Shown here: positions 1 through 10,657 of the stretch, in pieces
Layout of the letters: every line of letters begins with the position of its first letter
Position numbering within the stretch: the first letter of the stretch is position 1
Assembly: GCA_037693485.1 (NCBI GenBank)
Contig: CM075353.1
Location: forward strand, 6,706,001 to 6,770,000
Direction of reading: 5' to 3'
Length of the DNA stretch: 64,000 nucleotides
Origin: Kitagawia praeruptora
Lineage: Eukaryota > Streptophyta > Magnoliopsida > Apiales > Apiaceae
Program-made: the position numbers and the translations under genes
Notes under the pieces: generated by a model
Databases searched by the model: none
What the model was told of the DNA's origin: nothing
Seen by the model: only the letters and a program-made list of their open reading frames with translations

Positions 1-1102
1 TTCTAAGGTGGTCCAGAAGCCCAATTACGTCTGGAACGGCTCTGGAAAACAGAAGAAAAGTCAGCTACGAATTTCCCTTAAAAAACAGAATCAGTTTAGG
101 AAACGTATCTTGCAGAGATTCTATTATAATTCTGTTTTGGTATTTTCTTGCTGGGCAAGATGTCTAGAGCCTATATAAACACATCCAACCCTTGTAAATT
201 AGATAATTAAGATTATTATCATTAGGAGTAGAACTATTACATATCAATTACTTAGGTTTATTTGTATATTTTCATACTTTGTTTTTATCATGGTTTCATC
301 AGATCCCATGATGACGAGAGGTTCGATTATGAACTAATTGTTGTCATGGGATTCTAACGGATTTATTTATGGAGCTTTAGTATCTTGATGCTTTAAAGAT
401 CTGTGTGTGATGTATATCTGATATCCCCGTATGGTTGTGTTTCATGTATTTAGATGCGTAGCTAACATCTAATTTGTTAATCTCTTGTGAAGCGAGAGTG
501 GATCTTGAGATTTAGAACTTGCCATGCTAGCATAGGATAGGTTGATGTTTTAACATCATGATTTGTGGCATGATTAGAGATAATATGCTACCCTATGTGA
601 TCTAAGTGGATAACTTGTGCTTCAACCTTTATGTTTTCAAATTCTATAGAGATATAGGGTCTAAGCATAATTGGTGTCTATTCATCTTCTATCTCTTTTA
701 TGGATGTATGTTTAGTTTGGTATACGTATACTGAGAAGTAGCGTTTACTTATTTCGTGTTGTCCGATCAGATATCATAATCATTGCATATAGTGATTAAA
801 GGCGTCAGATCTAAGCGAAGTATTTAATGAAGTTAGGATTCCATGGTTTTTCTTGCAGAAGTAATTAGATTTCAATTCTTGCTAGTTAGTTAATTTGTAG
901 TTTTGTTAATTTGCTTTTTAGTTAATTTAGATAGTTAAAAACCATATTTGTTATTTGTCTTAGCAGTGCATAATAACCATACATTGTTGCATAGGTGCAT
1001 CTACTGAATTAAAACCATAACCAGATCTCTGTGGGAACGAATTTGGACTTAACCTTATATATTACTTGTGACCACGTACGCTTGCGTGATTTAGTGCAAA
1101 CA
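1..1102 (+). repeat. 5' LTR of element 1 (3' portion only)
   Basis: This segment matches 4532-5633 with only a few differences, ends in ...GTGCAAACA and is followed by the tRNA-Asp-type primer site. The 5' part of the LTR, about 330 bases judging from the 3' copy, lies outside the window. Confidence 0.93.
172..179 (+). promoter_or_regulatory. LTR TATA box of element 1
   Basis: TATATAAA follows GAGCC and precedes a CA-rich start region. It is conserved in the other LTRs of the family (4704-4711 here, and on the - strand in elements 2 and 3), so it is the likely core promoter of the genomic RNA. Confidence 0.65.
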
Positions 1103-1108
1103 AGTTTT

Positions 1109-1128
1109 TGGCGCCGCTGCCGGGGATC
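1109..1128 (+). other. Primer-binding site, tRNA-Asp type
   Basis: TGGCGCCGCTGCCGGGGATC lies seven bases after the 5' LTR. It pairs with the 3' end of plant tRNA-Asp with one mismatch (C where the tRNA complement has T). A tRNA-Asp primer is typical of the Athila branch of plant Ty3/gypsy elements. The same mismatch is present in elements 2 and 3. Confidence 0.82.
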
Positions 1129-1255
1129 TTCGGTGTTTTATTTTTGGTTCATGTGCTTGTCAATAGTGGTCGTTAGCGTTCACTGACTCGGATTTGTTTT
1201 TTTTCTTATCTATCTTGTTTAGTTTGGTGAGTTTCAGGTACTTGATTGTTTGAAG

Positions 1256-2272
1256 ATGGCATGCGAGGAGTTGCCATGGTGGGCATATTCGAGGACATCC
1301 ATGCCTCAACAATGTGAGCGATGTTTTGGCGTTCATGATCCCTCACAATATTGTTACTATGAAGGAGTTGATCCATATGTTACTTATGAGGAACAACCAT
1401 ATTTTCAATACCATCCTCAACAGTACCATCAAGATGTTCCAGATATGTCATATTTCTATGGAAGTGAAGATTTTCAACATCAGCAACCTACTCCTACTTT
1501 TCAGTCAGATGAGGTTCCTACTAGGGAGGAGATTAGGAGGCTTGTGAAGAGTAATGAGGAGTCTCTCAAATCTTTGGAGATTCTAGTTGCTCAAGCTGTG
1601 AGATCATTGGAACAAGAGACTCTGGAGGAGATTAGGATGCGTATAAAGAGTAACGAGGCGTCTATCAAATCTTTGGAAACAATAGCTGCTCAAGTTAGGA
1701 ATGCCTTGGATCAAGAGAATCAGCAATTCATACCAGAGGCAATTCCAGAAAATAACGGTGACTTGGAGCGAGGTACTGCATGCTTAATTGAGGAAGACAA
1801 ATTCCAAGAGGAGGTTAGCGTTCACAAGCCATGTGAGGAATTTGATCATGTTAGGATGGTGGATGATTTGGAAAGGGCACTATTTGGGACAGACACAGAT
1901 GAGCTGCAGAAATTTCAAGAATTGGTATGTGCGTACCAAGAGGTTGATGATCATGGGAAAGATGCAGATTTTCTACTTGTCTCAAAGTGTGAAGATGGAG
2001 GTAGCGCATTAGAGCCAATGAAGGAAGTTCTTTTTGAGGAACCAAAGGCTTCAGCAATTTACATTTACCCTCCTCCATTATATTCAAGCGAAGCCCCCAA
2101 ATGTGTGTTGTTCTACAAATTGACAGATTTTGGGTCGACAGATGAAGGCATTGGAATAGGACATAGTTGTTATATGAATAGGCCAATCGAGAAGAAAGGG
2201 CATGAAGTGTGCCGTCGTGATGACGATGAAGTCTCACGAAGAGAGGACCAGGCAAACTATTATCATCCTTAA
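1256..2272 (+). CDS. Gag-like 'mini-Gag' protein of element 1 (zinc-knuckle-like plus coiled coil)
   Basis: An intact ORF of about 338 codons, starting at the ATG that matches the start in element 2. Near the N-terminus, CERCFGVHDPSQYC resembles the Cx2Cx3Hx4C knuckle of Athila Gag but has five residues before the last Cys. A Tyr/Gln/Pro-rich stretch follows, then a heptad-like Glu/Lys/Leu region (about residues 92-158) carrying a 33-residue tandem duplication. The C-terminal half is acidic and contains YPPPLY, reminiscent of the PPPxP segment at the Gag end of Athila elements. The capsid-type domain that normally precedes the knuckle is absent, and no protease or polymerase follows. The product is probably an RNA-binding, self-associating cytoplasmic protein. 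The Athila link is inferred from motifs, primer site and the better-preserved relative at 20851-22494; function is unknown. Confidence 0.68.
   Translation: MACEELPWWAYSRTSMPQQCERCFGVHDPSQYCYYEGVDPYVTYEEQPYFQYHPQQYHQDVPDMSYFYGSEDFQHQQPTPTFQSDEVPTREEIRRLVKSNEESLKSLEILVAQAVRSLEQETLEEIRMRIKSNEASIKSLETIAAQVRNALDQENQQFIPEAIPENNGDLERGTACLIEEDKFQEEVSVHKPCEEFDHVRMVDDLERALFGTDTDELQKFQELVCAYQEVDDHGKDADFLLVSKCEDGGSALEPMKEVLFEEPKASAIYIYPPPLYSSEAPKCVLFYKLTDFGSTDEGIGIGHSCYMNRPIEKKGHEVCRRDDDEVSRREDQANYYHP
1525..1723 (+). repeat. 99-bp tandem duplication inside the mini-Gag ORF
   Basis: Two in-frame diverged copies of a 99-bp unit start with the same GAGGAGATTAGG at 1526 and 1625 and encode two coiled-coil blocks (EEIRRLVKSNEES and EEIRMRIKSNEAS). 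Element 2 has only one block. Confidence 0.85.
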
Positions 2273-2413
2273 TGGAGGCTTGGAAGTAACGTCAAGCTAT
2301 TGACGTTAAAGAAGCGCTTCGTGGGAGGCAACCCACGCTTTTCGGCATTTTTATTTAGGTATGTTTTCTACTATCCTTTGTATTACCTTCAATTCAATGG
2401 GGACATTGAATAT

Positions 2414-2429
2414 TTTAAGTTTGGGGGTG
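2414..2429 (+). other. Internal copy of the polypurine tract
   Basis: TTTAAGTTTGGGGGTG is identical over 16 bases to the tract next to the 3' LTR (4183-4198). It sits about 140 bases after the mini-Gag stop. The same arrangement occurs in elements 2 and 3, so it may be a second plus-strand priming site. Confidence 0.6.
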
Positions 2430-3308
2430 ATTGCGGGGGATATTTGTAGTAGTTATTGTGTTCATGTAGGATTTCATGCTTTGCATATTAGTAGTAGGAA
2501 ATTATGCATTTATGTTCGTGTTATCTACGTTTGTTTCATATAGGACATTCTGTTTTTATGTTCGTATTTCATGTGAGTTCATAATAGTTTGCATTTGCAC
2601 CCATGCATGATAGGAATTTTGTGTTGTTGACGCTTTTGATTGAGAAGTGATATGCTTTGTTCTTGTGCACACACATACACTAGTAAGTTGAAGCTAGTAG
2701 ACTTATTGAATGTTGTAAGTGATTAGAAGGACATGAATATGTGCAAGATGATTTAGTTTGCATGCTTTGAATACAAGTAGGTGCGTTAGAGAGATTTTTG
2801 CTTGGGATTGTGTATGTTTTTCCACCAAGTGAGCTTTTGAGCCTTATTGCATATTTGTTGCAATTTATTCGTTTGCTTGAGTGTCCACGGATTGTTTGCA
2901 TTGCTAGCAGTTGTTTGAGGTCTTTCTTGAAACGCATGATATTAATTGACGATTAAAATGATAAAGGCATTTAGGAATAACCGCATATTTTCCCATATTA
3001 CCATACCATATTTACATGATCAATTAGTTAACCCGTTGAGCTTAATCCTATTTTTTCGGTGACATACCACATTACTTGCCTAGACCTTTTTCTTGTATTG
3101 GACTTACATTAATTTGAACCCACATTGTCAAAGGCTAGTAGAGTGCTTGAGGGAGTAATAAGGTGTGCAAAGGAGGGGTTTATTGTTGGTCTTACTTTTG
3201 GGGGAAATATTGAAAATTGGGATTGTTTACTTGATAGTCGGCATGTGTAATAAAGTTGTGGGATCATTGTTATTGTTTATATTATTGTTTGTGTTATATT
3301 TAGCTCTC

Positions 3309-3375
3309 GAAAAAAAAAGAAAAAAAAAGAAAAAAAAAGAAATAAAAAGAGAAAAAAAAGAAGAAGAAAAAAAGA
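3309..3375 (+). repeat. A/G-only tract on the element's sense strand
   Basis: A run of A8G-like units with no pyrimidine except one T. Counterparts at the corresponding region of elements 2 and 3 also have purines on the sense strand. Confidence 0.8.
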
Positions 3376-4182
3376 ATATATATATTATGAGAGCATGTTT
3401 GTGTTTATTGTGATCCCACTTTAGTCGACTATTCGAGTGTTTTTGTTGCATAAAATTATGTGGGGGAAAAATAGGGTGTTGTGTATGATTTATTATGGTA
3501 CTTACTAGCTTTTGACACTTCACCTGTTTTGGCTTATTTGACATACCTTGTCCCTAGCCCCGTTACAACCCAAATAAAGACCTTTTGATTATCGTCATTG
3601 ATGTATGTTGTGTTAAGAGTTAGATTGATACCAAATGTCAAGCATGCTTATGATTTTGTTGGAATTGAGTGATACACTTACCCTTGTTCTTGAGTGAATA
3701 TTCTTTCGTGAGTGGATTGTGAGTGTTTGCTTGTTTTTGCGTATGAGATCCCGAGTTTTGTCTCAAAGATGTACTCTTGTAGGCTTAGCATGATTACTAA
3801 CTTATTCTTACACTTGACATGGGCTTGTGAGAACTTATGCATGTTCATTGAGTAGACTACGTGAATACTTTCACTTTTGACACCAAGACATTGCGTATTT
3901 ACTTTGATTCTTAAGTTGATATGACATGAGAGGATTTGAAGGTATGGTAGGATATTAGTACTAGATTATTTGCATTTTCATTTAGTTGCATTCATGCATT
4001 GCATTGCATTGGATTTTGTGGGTACATTCGCTATAGGCCCTCACGAGACCTTACTCGTCCACTTGGGCTGCCTAGGGGTTTAAAGGACTTGTTGCATATG
4101 CCAAATGCAACCGTGATCACCTACGGAAGTGGTACTAGTTAGTTAGTTAGTTGTAATTGTTATGCTTGAGGACAAGCATCAG

Positions 4183-4198
4183 TTTAAGTTTGGGGGTG
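4183..4198 (+). other. Polypurine tract of element 1
   Basis: TTTAAGTTTGGGGGTG directly precedes the 3' LTR start TGATAAGTGG, the expected place for plus-strand priming. Confidence 0.8.
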
Positions 4199-5633
4199 TG
4201 ATAAGTGGATTTTATATCCACTTGGAATGCTTCGTATCGGCTTGAATTGATAACTTGAACTCAAGTATGTGGTATTTTTGATGTGTTTTTAGTGAATTTG
4301 TGCAGGAATAAGAGTCGGATGTGGGATGATGTTTTCCATGCTTAAATGGTAGGTTTTGAGCTAAAAGAATAACAGTACATCAAATTGCGCGAGAATCGGG
4401 GCAGGTTGCTCGGGCGCGGAGCTGAAAAATTACTATTTTGCCCTTTTTCACTGTTTTGGCCATATCTTGAGTTCTACAACTCCGTTTTCAGCCCGTAAGC
4501 AGTCCACGCGAAGATAACGAGATTCTCTATCATTCTAAGGTGGTCCAGAAGCCCAATTACGTCTGGAACGGCTCTGGAAAACAGAAGAAAAGTCAGCTAC
4601 GAATTTCCCTTAAAAAACAGAATCAGTTTAGGAAACGTATCTTGCAGAAATTCTATTATAATTCTGTTTTGGTATTTTCTTGCTGGTCAAGATGTCTAGA
4701 GCCTATATAAACACATCCAACCCTTGTAAATTAGATAATTAAGATTATTATCATTAGGAGTAGAACTATTACATATCAATTACTTAGGTTTATTTGTATA
4801 TTTTCATACTTTGTTTTTATCATGGTTTCATCAGATCCCATGATGACGAGAGGTTCGATTATGAACTAATTGTTGTCATGGGATTCTAACGGATTTATTT
4901 ATGGAGCTTTAGTATCTTGATGCTTTAAAGATCTGTGTGTGATGTATATCTGATATCCTCGTATGGTTGTGTTTCATGTATTTAGATGCGTAGCTAACAT
5001 CTAATTTGTTAATCTCTTGTGAAGCGAGAGTGGATCTTGAGATTTAGAACTTGCCATGCTAGCATAGGATAGGTTGATGTTTTAACATCATGATTTGTGG
5101 CATGATTAGAGATAATATGCTACCCTATGTGATCTAAGTGGATAACTTGTGCTTCAACCTTTATGTTTTAAATTCTATAGAGATATAGGGTCTAAGCATA
5201 ATTGGTGTCTATTCATCTTCTATCTCTTTTGTGGATGTATGTTTAGTTTGGTATACGTATACTGAGAAGTAGCGTTTACTTATTTCGTGTTGTCCGATCA
5301 GATATCATAATCATTGCATATAGTGATTAAAGGCGTCAGATCTAAGCGAAGTATTTAATGAAGTTAGGATTCCATGGTTTTTCTTGCAGAAGTAATTAGA
5401 TTTCAATTCTTGCTAGTTAGTTAATTTGTAGTTTTGTTAATTTGCTTTTTAGTTAATTTAGATAGTTAAAAACCATATTTGTTATTTGTCTTAGCAGTGC
5501 ATAATAACCATACATTGTTGCATAGGTGCATCTACTGAATTAAAACCATAACCAGATCTCTGTGGGAACGAATTGGGACTTAACCTTATATATTACTTGT
5601 GACCACGTACGCTTGCGTGATTTAGTGCAAACA
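4199..5633 (+). repeat. 3' LTR of element 1
   Basis: A 1,435-bp LTR that begins TGATAAGTGG and ends GTGCAAACA (TG...CA). Its last 1.1 kb equal bases 1-1102. It has a TATA box at 4704-4711. It is followed by ATAAC, whose partner lies outside the window. Confidence 0.93.
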
Positions 5634-6560
5634 ATAACCCTTTACATCTAACATTGAATATTATCAGCAGATACTTGGAAATTCTTCAGTGGTAAAGAAT
5701 ATGACTTTTCAACCACATAATGAAGAATTCTCTTTGTCATTTCATACTTCTCTCCTTCCTTATGTCTCCCTACCTAAGGTGATATGTCTCCTCCTTATAA
5801 TAGTGAATACTTCATCTCCCCCTGACAAGGCGAATAAATCAATCTCCCCCTGACAAGGTGAATACTCCTCATTTCTAAGGTATATCCTTTTTCATATCTA
5901 TCCCCTAGAAAATCTCCCCCTCACTAAGGTAAGCTTATAATCTCCCCCTTAGTTGAGTATATCTTACTAAGGTAAGCTTAGAGTATATCTTCTTCAAAAT
6001 ATCTCTTCCCCTTAGTTGAGTAATCCTCCAAGCATTCAATTATAGCAAACATCCAATTAAATTAGATGATACCAAATATTCAATTATAACTCACCTCTTA
6101 CCTTTAGTACAACAGATTCTTCATACATATAACATTGTCTGCTACAATAAAGAAAAGAAGATTTGCTTGTATTGAAGGATTTTTCATGAAGGCTTCCAGA
6201 ATAGAAGTATGTAGACTGATCAACTTTGCCCTTTAGATATTATAGAATGGCTTCACTGTTGATCATCCTGACAACCAAATCTCCCGACAATTTCCTTATA
6301 TCTCCCAACTCTTGTAAGTGAACCTTATTTGGGGAATAGGGAATGGGATTTGGTGTTTATCTTTCTTCCTCAATGTGAGTTTGTGATTCTATTTCGTGTA
6401 CCTCACAAGTGTTTAACTCATCTCTCCACTCATATCACTTAAAATGAGTGATCTCTTCTCTCATCTCTCAAGTGTCTACACTCATGCTCACTAGTGTATC
6501 ACTCTTATCTCTCATAGCTCTAACATCCATGTGTACCTGCAAGGAAAATTCACCATAGCC
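5634..6560 (-). other. Decayed copia 3' region with clustered GGGGGAG motifs
   Basis: No ORF. On the - strand, GGGGGAGATT-like purine motifs recur at about 5818, 5851, 5910, 5941 and 6005. Such motifs occur between pol and the 3' LTR, and in the integrase-RT linker, of SIRE/Tork-type copia elements. The rest is AT-rich with many short TCTC and CACT repeats. Confidence 0.45.
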
Positions 6561-7290
6561 CCTTCTAGAGAGGTCACTGGTGGTGCAATGGGGTTTCACA
6601 AATCCCCGATCCTTGTTGGACTCGTCAGACGAATCTGAGTCATAATCTACAAGTTGATAAAATTTTCCCTTTTGTAGGTTTCAGAATTGAATTCTGAGAA
6701 AGTAAACAATGAAATCAAAACTTAGAATTAAGATCATGTTTCCTTCTAATGTCTGTGACGACATCTCCTTGTTTAACTCATCAGGTAAATCTGAATCATA
6801 GTCAACAAGTTGCTGATCCGCACCTATGTCGGACCCATTACCCGCAGGATCCAGAGATGTTCCCTTTGGGGAGTTAGACAATGATCCTGAAAGATTTTGC
6901 ATTAGGGATCAAAGCCTTCTCTCGAGGTCTGTGAAGACTCTTGGTTCTTTGAGGAACCTTCAACTTATAATCCTAACCGTAATATGGTCGGAGTATTAGT
7001 TGTTTCCGTTAATTCGTCCTTAGTGTGTGCAATCTCACTTTGTTCATAAGAAGTATTTTAGTCTTGTGTATGAGGTAGTGACTTACCAACAGATGCCCTG
7101 GCTGACAAGCGAATTTCAACAAACTCATCCTTTTGAGAGAATGAATCTAGAGACTGTTTTAGTGCCATTTTCAGCTCTGCATCCTTTTTGGAGAATGCAG
7201 GCGAGCTTACAGATACCTCAAGTTGTATAAATCTTTTCTCCTTGAGAGGTAGAGCTGTGGGTTTACTATCCCTCACATCCTTATTTGTTG
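6561..7290 (-). pseudogene. Decayed ORF fragments of unknown retroelement protein
   Basis: Two short open stretches on the - strand (6681-6902 and 7058-7276) are charged and Ser-rich. A DYDSD...DE acidic motif appears twice (near 6640 and near 6800), suggesting an internal duplication. I do not recognise the family. The neighbouring copia debris on the same strand suggests part of a gag or accessory ORF. Confidence 0.35.
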
Positions 7291-8580
7291 TAACAAGTAC
7301 AGTTACTCCCTTATTGACCTCTAGTCTAATAGGTTACTTCCACTTCAGGGGTAAGTTAGGATGTGTTTAGATTTGGATTTGTAGTCCGGGATTGAAGTTG
7401 TTGGGTTAACAACCTCATGACTTTCAATGTGAGAAAACTTCCACTAGGAGCTGAACCTGCATCACATAGCAGTATAGCAACATAGAGATAGAATGCATTT
7501 ACATCATACCAGAACATTGAGTGAAAACATATGCATTGTGTCATGTGAGAGAAATGATGTACAGTTGTGACTTCAAAAAGTTTTACAATATAAGCAATCA
7601 CAACTGTAGAAAGAATTGAGTTAAGAAATATATAGATCTTGAGCCAGTTTTACTAAACAAAAACAAAGGAAAAAATCCAATTAATAAATGTTAATCGAAT
7701 AAATGTAAGTTATTGTTTAAACCAATACAAACAAAATTATTTTATCATGTTTTAGGTCCTGTATGTTAAATACCAACTATTAGAAATTGTTAGGTCATGT
7801 CTTCCAATTGTTAGGTCCTGAAAATCAAATGTTAGGTCCTAAAGATCAATTGGATTGACATATACCAATTGTGATACCAACACTGGTCAATTGTTAAGTC
7901 CTTAACATGCAGGTCTGTTAACAACAATCACAAAACAAAGATTAAGACTCAAAACTACAGGTTTTGTGTGTGTTAAGAAGAAGAACAACAAAAGAACCAA
8001 GTACAGGGACCTGTTTATAAGTTTTGCAAGTATAGTGACTAAACTGTAAAAACTATACAATCTATTTATATTTTAAAAAAAATACTATATATAAATAAGA
8101 AAAATATGCATAATAACTTAATCAAAATAAGAACTATACATAAATTAATAATTTACATTATTATAAAGAACTAAAAACAACATAAGTCTAATAATTTACA
8201 TAGCTAGACTTATAAACATACATAAGACTAAAATAAAAAGACAAACACTACAAAACATGTTAAATAAGATTAACATCCAAAAATTACAATACCTGTACAA
8301 AAACATATTAAATATATATACAAGAATATTTATAATAAGTTAGTAAATCCATATATTTTCTAACAAAATAACTTTATACTAGAAAATTATTTAGAGAGAA
8401 AATATGATTTAATAAAATATCATAAACATTGTAGTTACTTTAAAATAATGAAATTTTAAACAAAAATAGTTTCCTCAAAAATTCTAACTTGAGAATTAGA
8501 GAAAAATATTTTTAGAGAAAAATTATTATTCTAAAATACAGAAACATGGAGTATAACATGAGAATGACTATGACAATCCT
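7291..8580. other. AT-rich DNA without recognisable genes
   Basis: AT-rich sequence with repeated words such as TTAGGTCCT between 7750 and 7870. These may be degraded LTR fragments. No ORF or repeat boundary can be supported. Confidence 0.5.
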
Positions 8581-8581
8581 T

Positions 8582-8990
8582 TTAGAAAGATAATAAGTAA
8601 GAATTTGGAAAGAATGTCATACCATTTACTTGGTGCTTAGACCTGGGCACCAGCTTCCATGCTTCTTGTTGTTCAGGATCAACAAGTGCTTCCTCAGATT
8701 CCTTAGATTTTATACCTTGATTCTGAGAAGCCCTTCTAGTTCTTACTCCAACATCTGGATCACCAATGATCAGCTCTATTCCAAACAGACTGTCTGAGAA
8801 AGTTAGATCTTGATGAACCGTCTTGTTCTTCATTGTGATGTTGTGTTTGACTAGTTGATCCTTTGTTTACTCTCCTTGAGTTATTGCCAGATTGACTTGA
8901 TGATTCTTCTCCAGTGACAGGGGTATTTCCAATATTAAAATTGTTTCCACCACCATCACTGGGATAATTATCATCATTAACATTTTAAAC
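8582..8990 (-). pseudogene. Copia pol relic: integrase-to-RT linker
   Basis: Read on the - strand, the segment gives LIIGDPDVGVRTRRASQNQ followed by EAWKLVPRSK. It parallels LIIGNPEAGVKTRSATQNE and EVWKLVPRPK in the large copia at about 34280-34480, so this is the Ser/Asn-rich linker and the start of the reverse transcriptase of a SIRE-like copia. The remainder of RT is not recognisable further left. A homologous linker relic also occurs at 24400-24860, so at least two related copia copies contributed to this debris. Confidence 0.72.
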
Positions 8991-9800
8991 TTTTGACTTC
9001 AGGGCAACTCCTCAATAATAACAATTGTTAACTCCTAACAACTGTTTGTTGGTAGACAACATTGGCTCTATAGATAAGATTTAATTACCAAAGTTGTCTT
9101 GTCTGCAATCTTAGAAATAATATTCTAAGTCCAATACACCTTGATTCATAGTAAACAACATTATTATCAAGATGATCAGAAACTTGCAAACAAGCATAAA
9201 AATTATTCGAAGTAACTGAACTATGGTAACTTTAGATATTACAATATATGTAGTTCTACTTAGAGAATTTTCACACCCTGTATAGTTGTATGAGTGAATT
9301 TCAAAAGATACAACGTAAATCACTTAGAGGAGTTCTAAGTAATTTCACTCATACCAATACATCTCACAATTAGTTAGTAAATAGAATTTTAACTAAATAT
9401 CATTAATTGATACACGTCAATACTTCAATACAACCAATTATTGGAAACATGATATTAATTTTAGTGAATTTCAGAAAATGGAACATTGATAAGTTCACTA
9501 GAATTAACATCTCACAACTAAATTGATAGCTAACAGGATGTTAGGTCCAATTTAGTATGATGCATATTTATTTTAATAAATATGAGGTACAGAGCAAATA
9601 CTTATATTGAATTGCTTCAAGTTCCATAACCCATATAAATCAAAATAAATAACAAATAAATAAATAAATAAATAAATACTAAATCTCTATGAGTTAGATT
9701 TTAGCATTTAAATTATCCTTAAATAATCACCAATGAAATATATTCATTTATACACATGGCAATCATTCAATAGATAATTAGAGGTCTAGATGTAAATGAA
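8991..9800. other. AT-rich debris with an (AAAT)n microsatellite
   Basis: No gene visible. An AAAT microsatellite lies at about 9654-9678. TTAGGTCCAA at about 9541 resembles the inner end of the old copia LTR at 27956, but the similarity stops after roughly a dozen bases. Confidence 0.5.
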
Positions 9801-9802
9801 TT

Positions 9803-9990
9803 CACAAGTCCTTACAATACGGACAATTGAGTACTTATGAAATCATTTAAGTATTACTTACAAGTCCTTTCAATACTGACAATTGAATACTTGTAAATAA
9901 ACTTCAAAAGTCCTTGAGATATGGACAAAGTGGTACTTGCAATCATGAGCTCACAAGTCCTTTCAATACGGACAATTGAAAACTTGTGAA
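9803..9990. repeat. Tandem array of about 50-bp imperfect palindromic units
   Basis: Four diverged units start at about 9803, 9859, 9903 and 9951. Each runs from ACAAGTCCTT through GGACAA to ACTTGT, so each unit has self-complementary ends and could fold into a hairpin. Confidence 0.75.
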
Positions 9991-10657
9991 CTATGTAAGA
10001 AACACATTCTTAGCATGCAAGACAAGCTCTCGAAAGAATAAATACCTTATGCAAGATGTTTGGCCTTCAGTGTTCAACAAAGTTGTTGGAGATGTAGTTA
10101 TTTCCTTGTGCTCTCCTGCTTTTGTTACAACTCATTTGATCTGTATCTAAATAGCTAAACATGTTAGTGCAGACATCTCTAGGGTACCATCTCCTTAGAT
10201 CCGGATCCAACTTAAGATATCCGAAAAACAATTGTTATAACTACAAGAAGAGATTCTCAAGAATCCATTTAGGACCATGCATATTTGCATAATTGAGAAT
10301 ATAATATGTGTGTAAGTGATCTTCCAACAATTGAATAAGATTATGAGATTTTATTGATTCCCCTAAAGCTTGTAAAGTCCAAATAAAAGGTAGGTACCAA
10401 GCAAGCTCTAGTGGCTGATATTGACAGGGAGTCTTGGCAGGTCTAGAATCTTATCAAAAACAAAAGATTGTAGACTTACTTTAATTGCCATAATTCTTTT
10501 GCCTTACAAGAAGTAATTCAAAAGAATTGCAACTTTACCAACATCAAAACAGCAAATATCTTGATACCAATTTATAGTTAGTAGATCAACATATAATATA
10601 ATTAAGATATCATTGCACATATATATCATTTATGTTTATGCCTTAAGATGTAGAGAG
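9991..10657 (-). pseudogene. Decayed 3' part of the old copia RT/RNase H region
   Basis: The sequence up to the GAGAG target site (10653-10657) continues, on the - strand, the RT relic seen at 16748-16918, because the two join once element 2 is removed. Frames are heavily broken and only weak RT-like fragments remain. The assignment rests mainly on continuity and orientation. Confidence 0.4.

Larger units (their letters stand above)
2273..4182 (+). other. Non-coding 3' interior of element 1
   Basis: About 1.9 kb without a credible gene. It holds an internal copy of the polypurine tract (2414-2429), a purine-only tract (about 3309-3375) and a 3' part shared with element 2. Short ORFs here are not conserved as proteins. 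Confidence 0.75.
1..5633 (+). mobile_element. Non-autonomous Athila-like (Ty3/gypsy) LTR retrotransposon, element 1, left end outside the window
   Basis: The first 1102 bases are repeated almost exactly at 4532-5633, so they are the distal part of a 5' LTR cut by the window edge. A primer-binding site follows the 5' LTR and a polypurine tract precedes the 3' LTR, fixing + orientation. The interior is only about 3.1 kb. It encodes one gag-like ORF and no protease, reverse transcriptase, RNase H or integrase, so the element must have moved using enzymes from another element. By eye the two LTRs differ at about six positions in 1.1 kb, which suggests a recent insertion. The same family recurs at 10658-16742 and, more diverged, at 16919-24170. 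The left target duplication cannot be checked. Confidence 0.9.

Noticed and set aside
3227..3544. 105-codon - strand ORF with a poly-Phe/Ser stretch
   Set aside because: Created by the purine tract of element 1 read in reverse.
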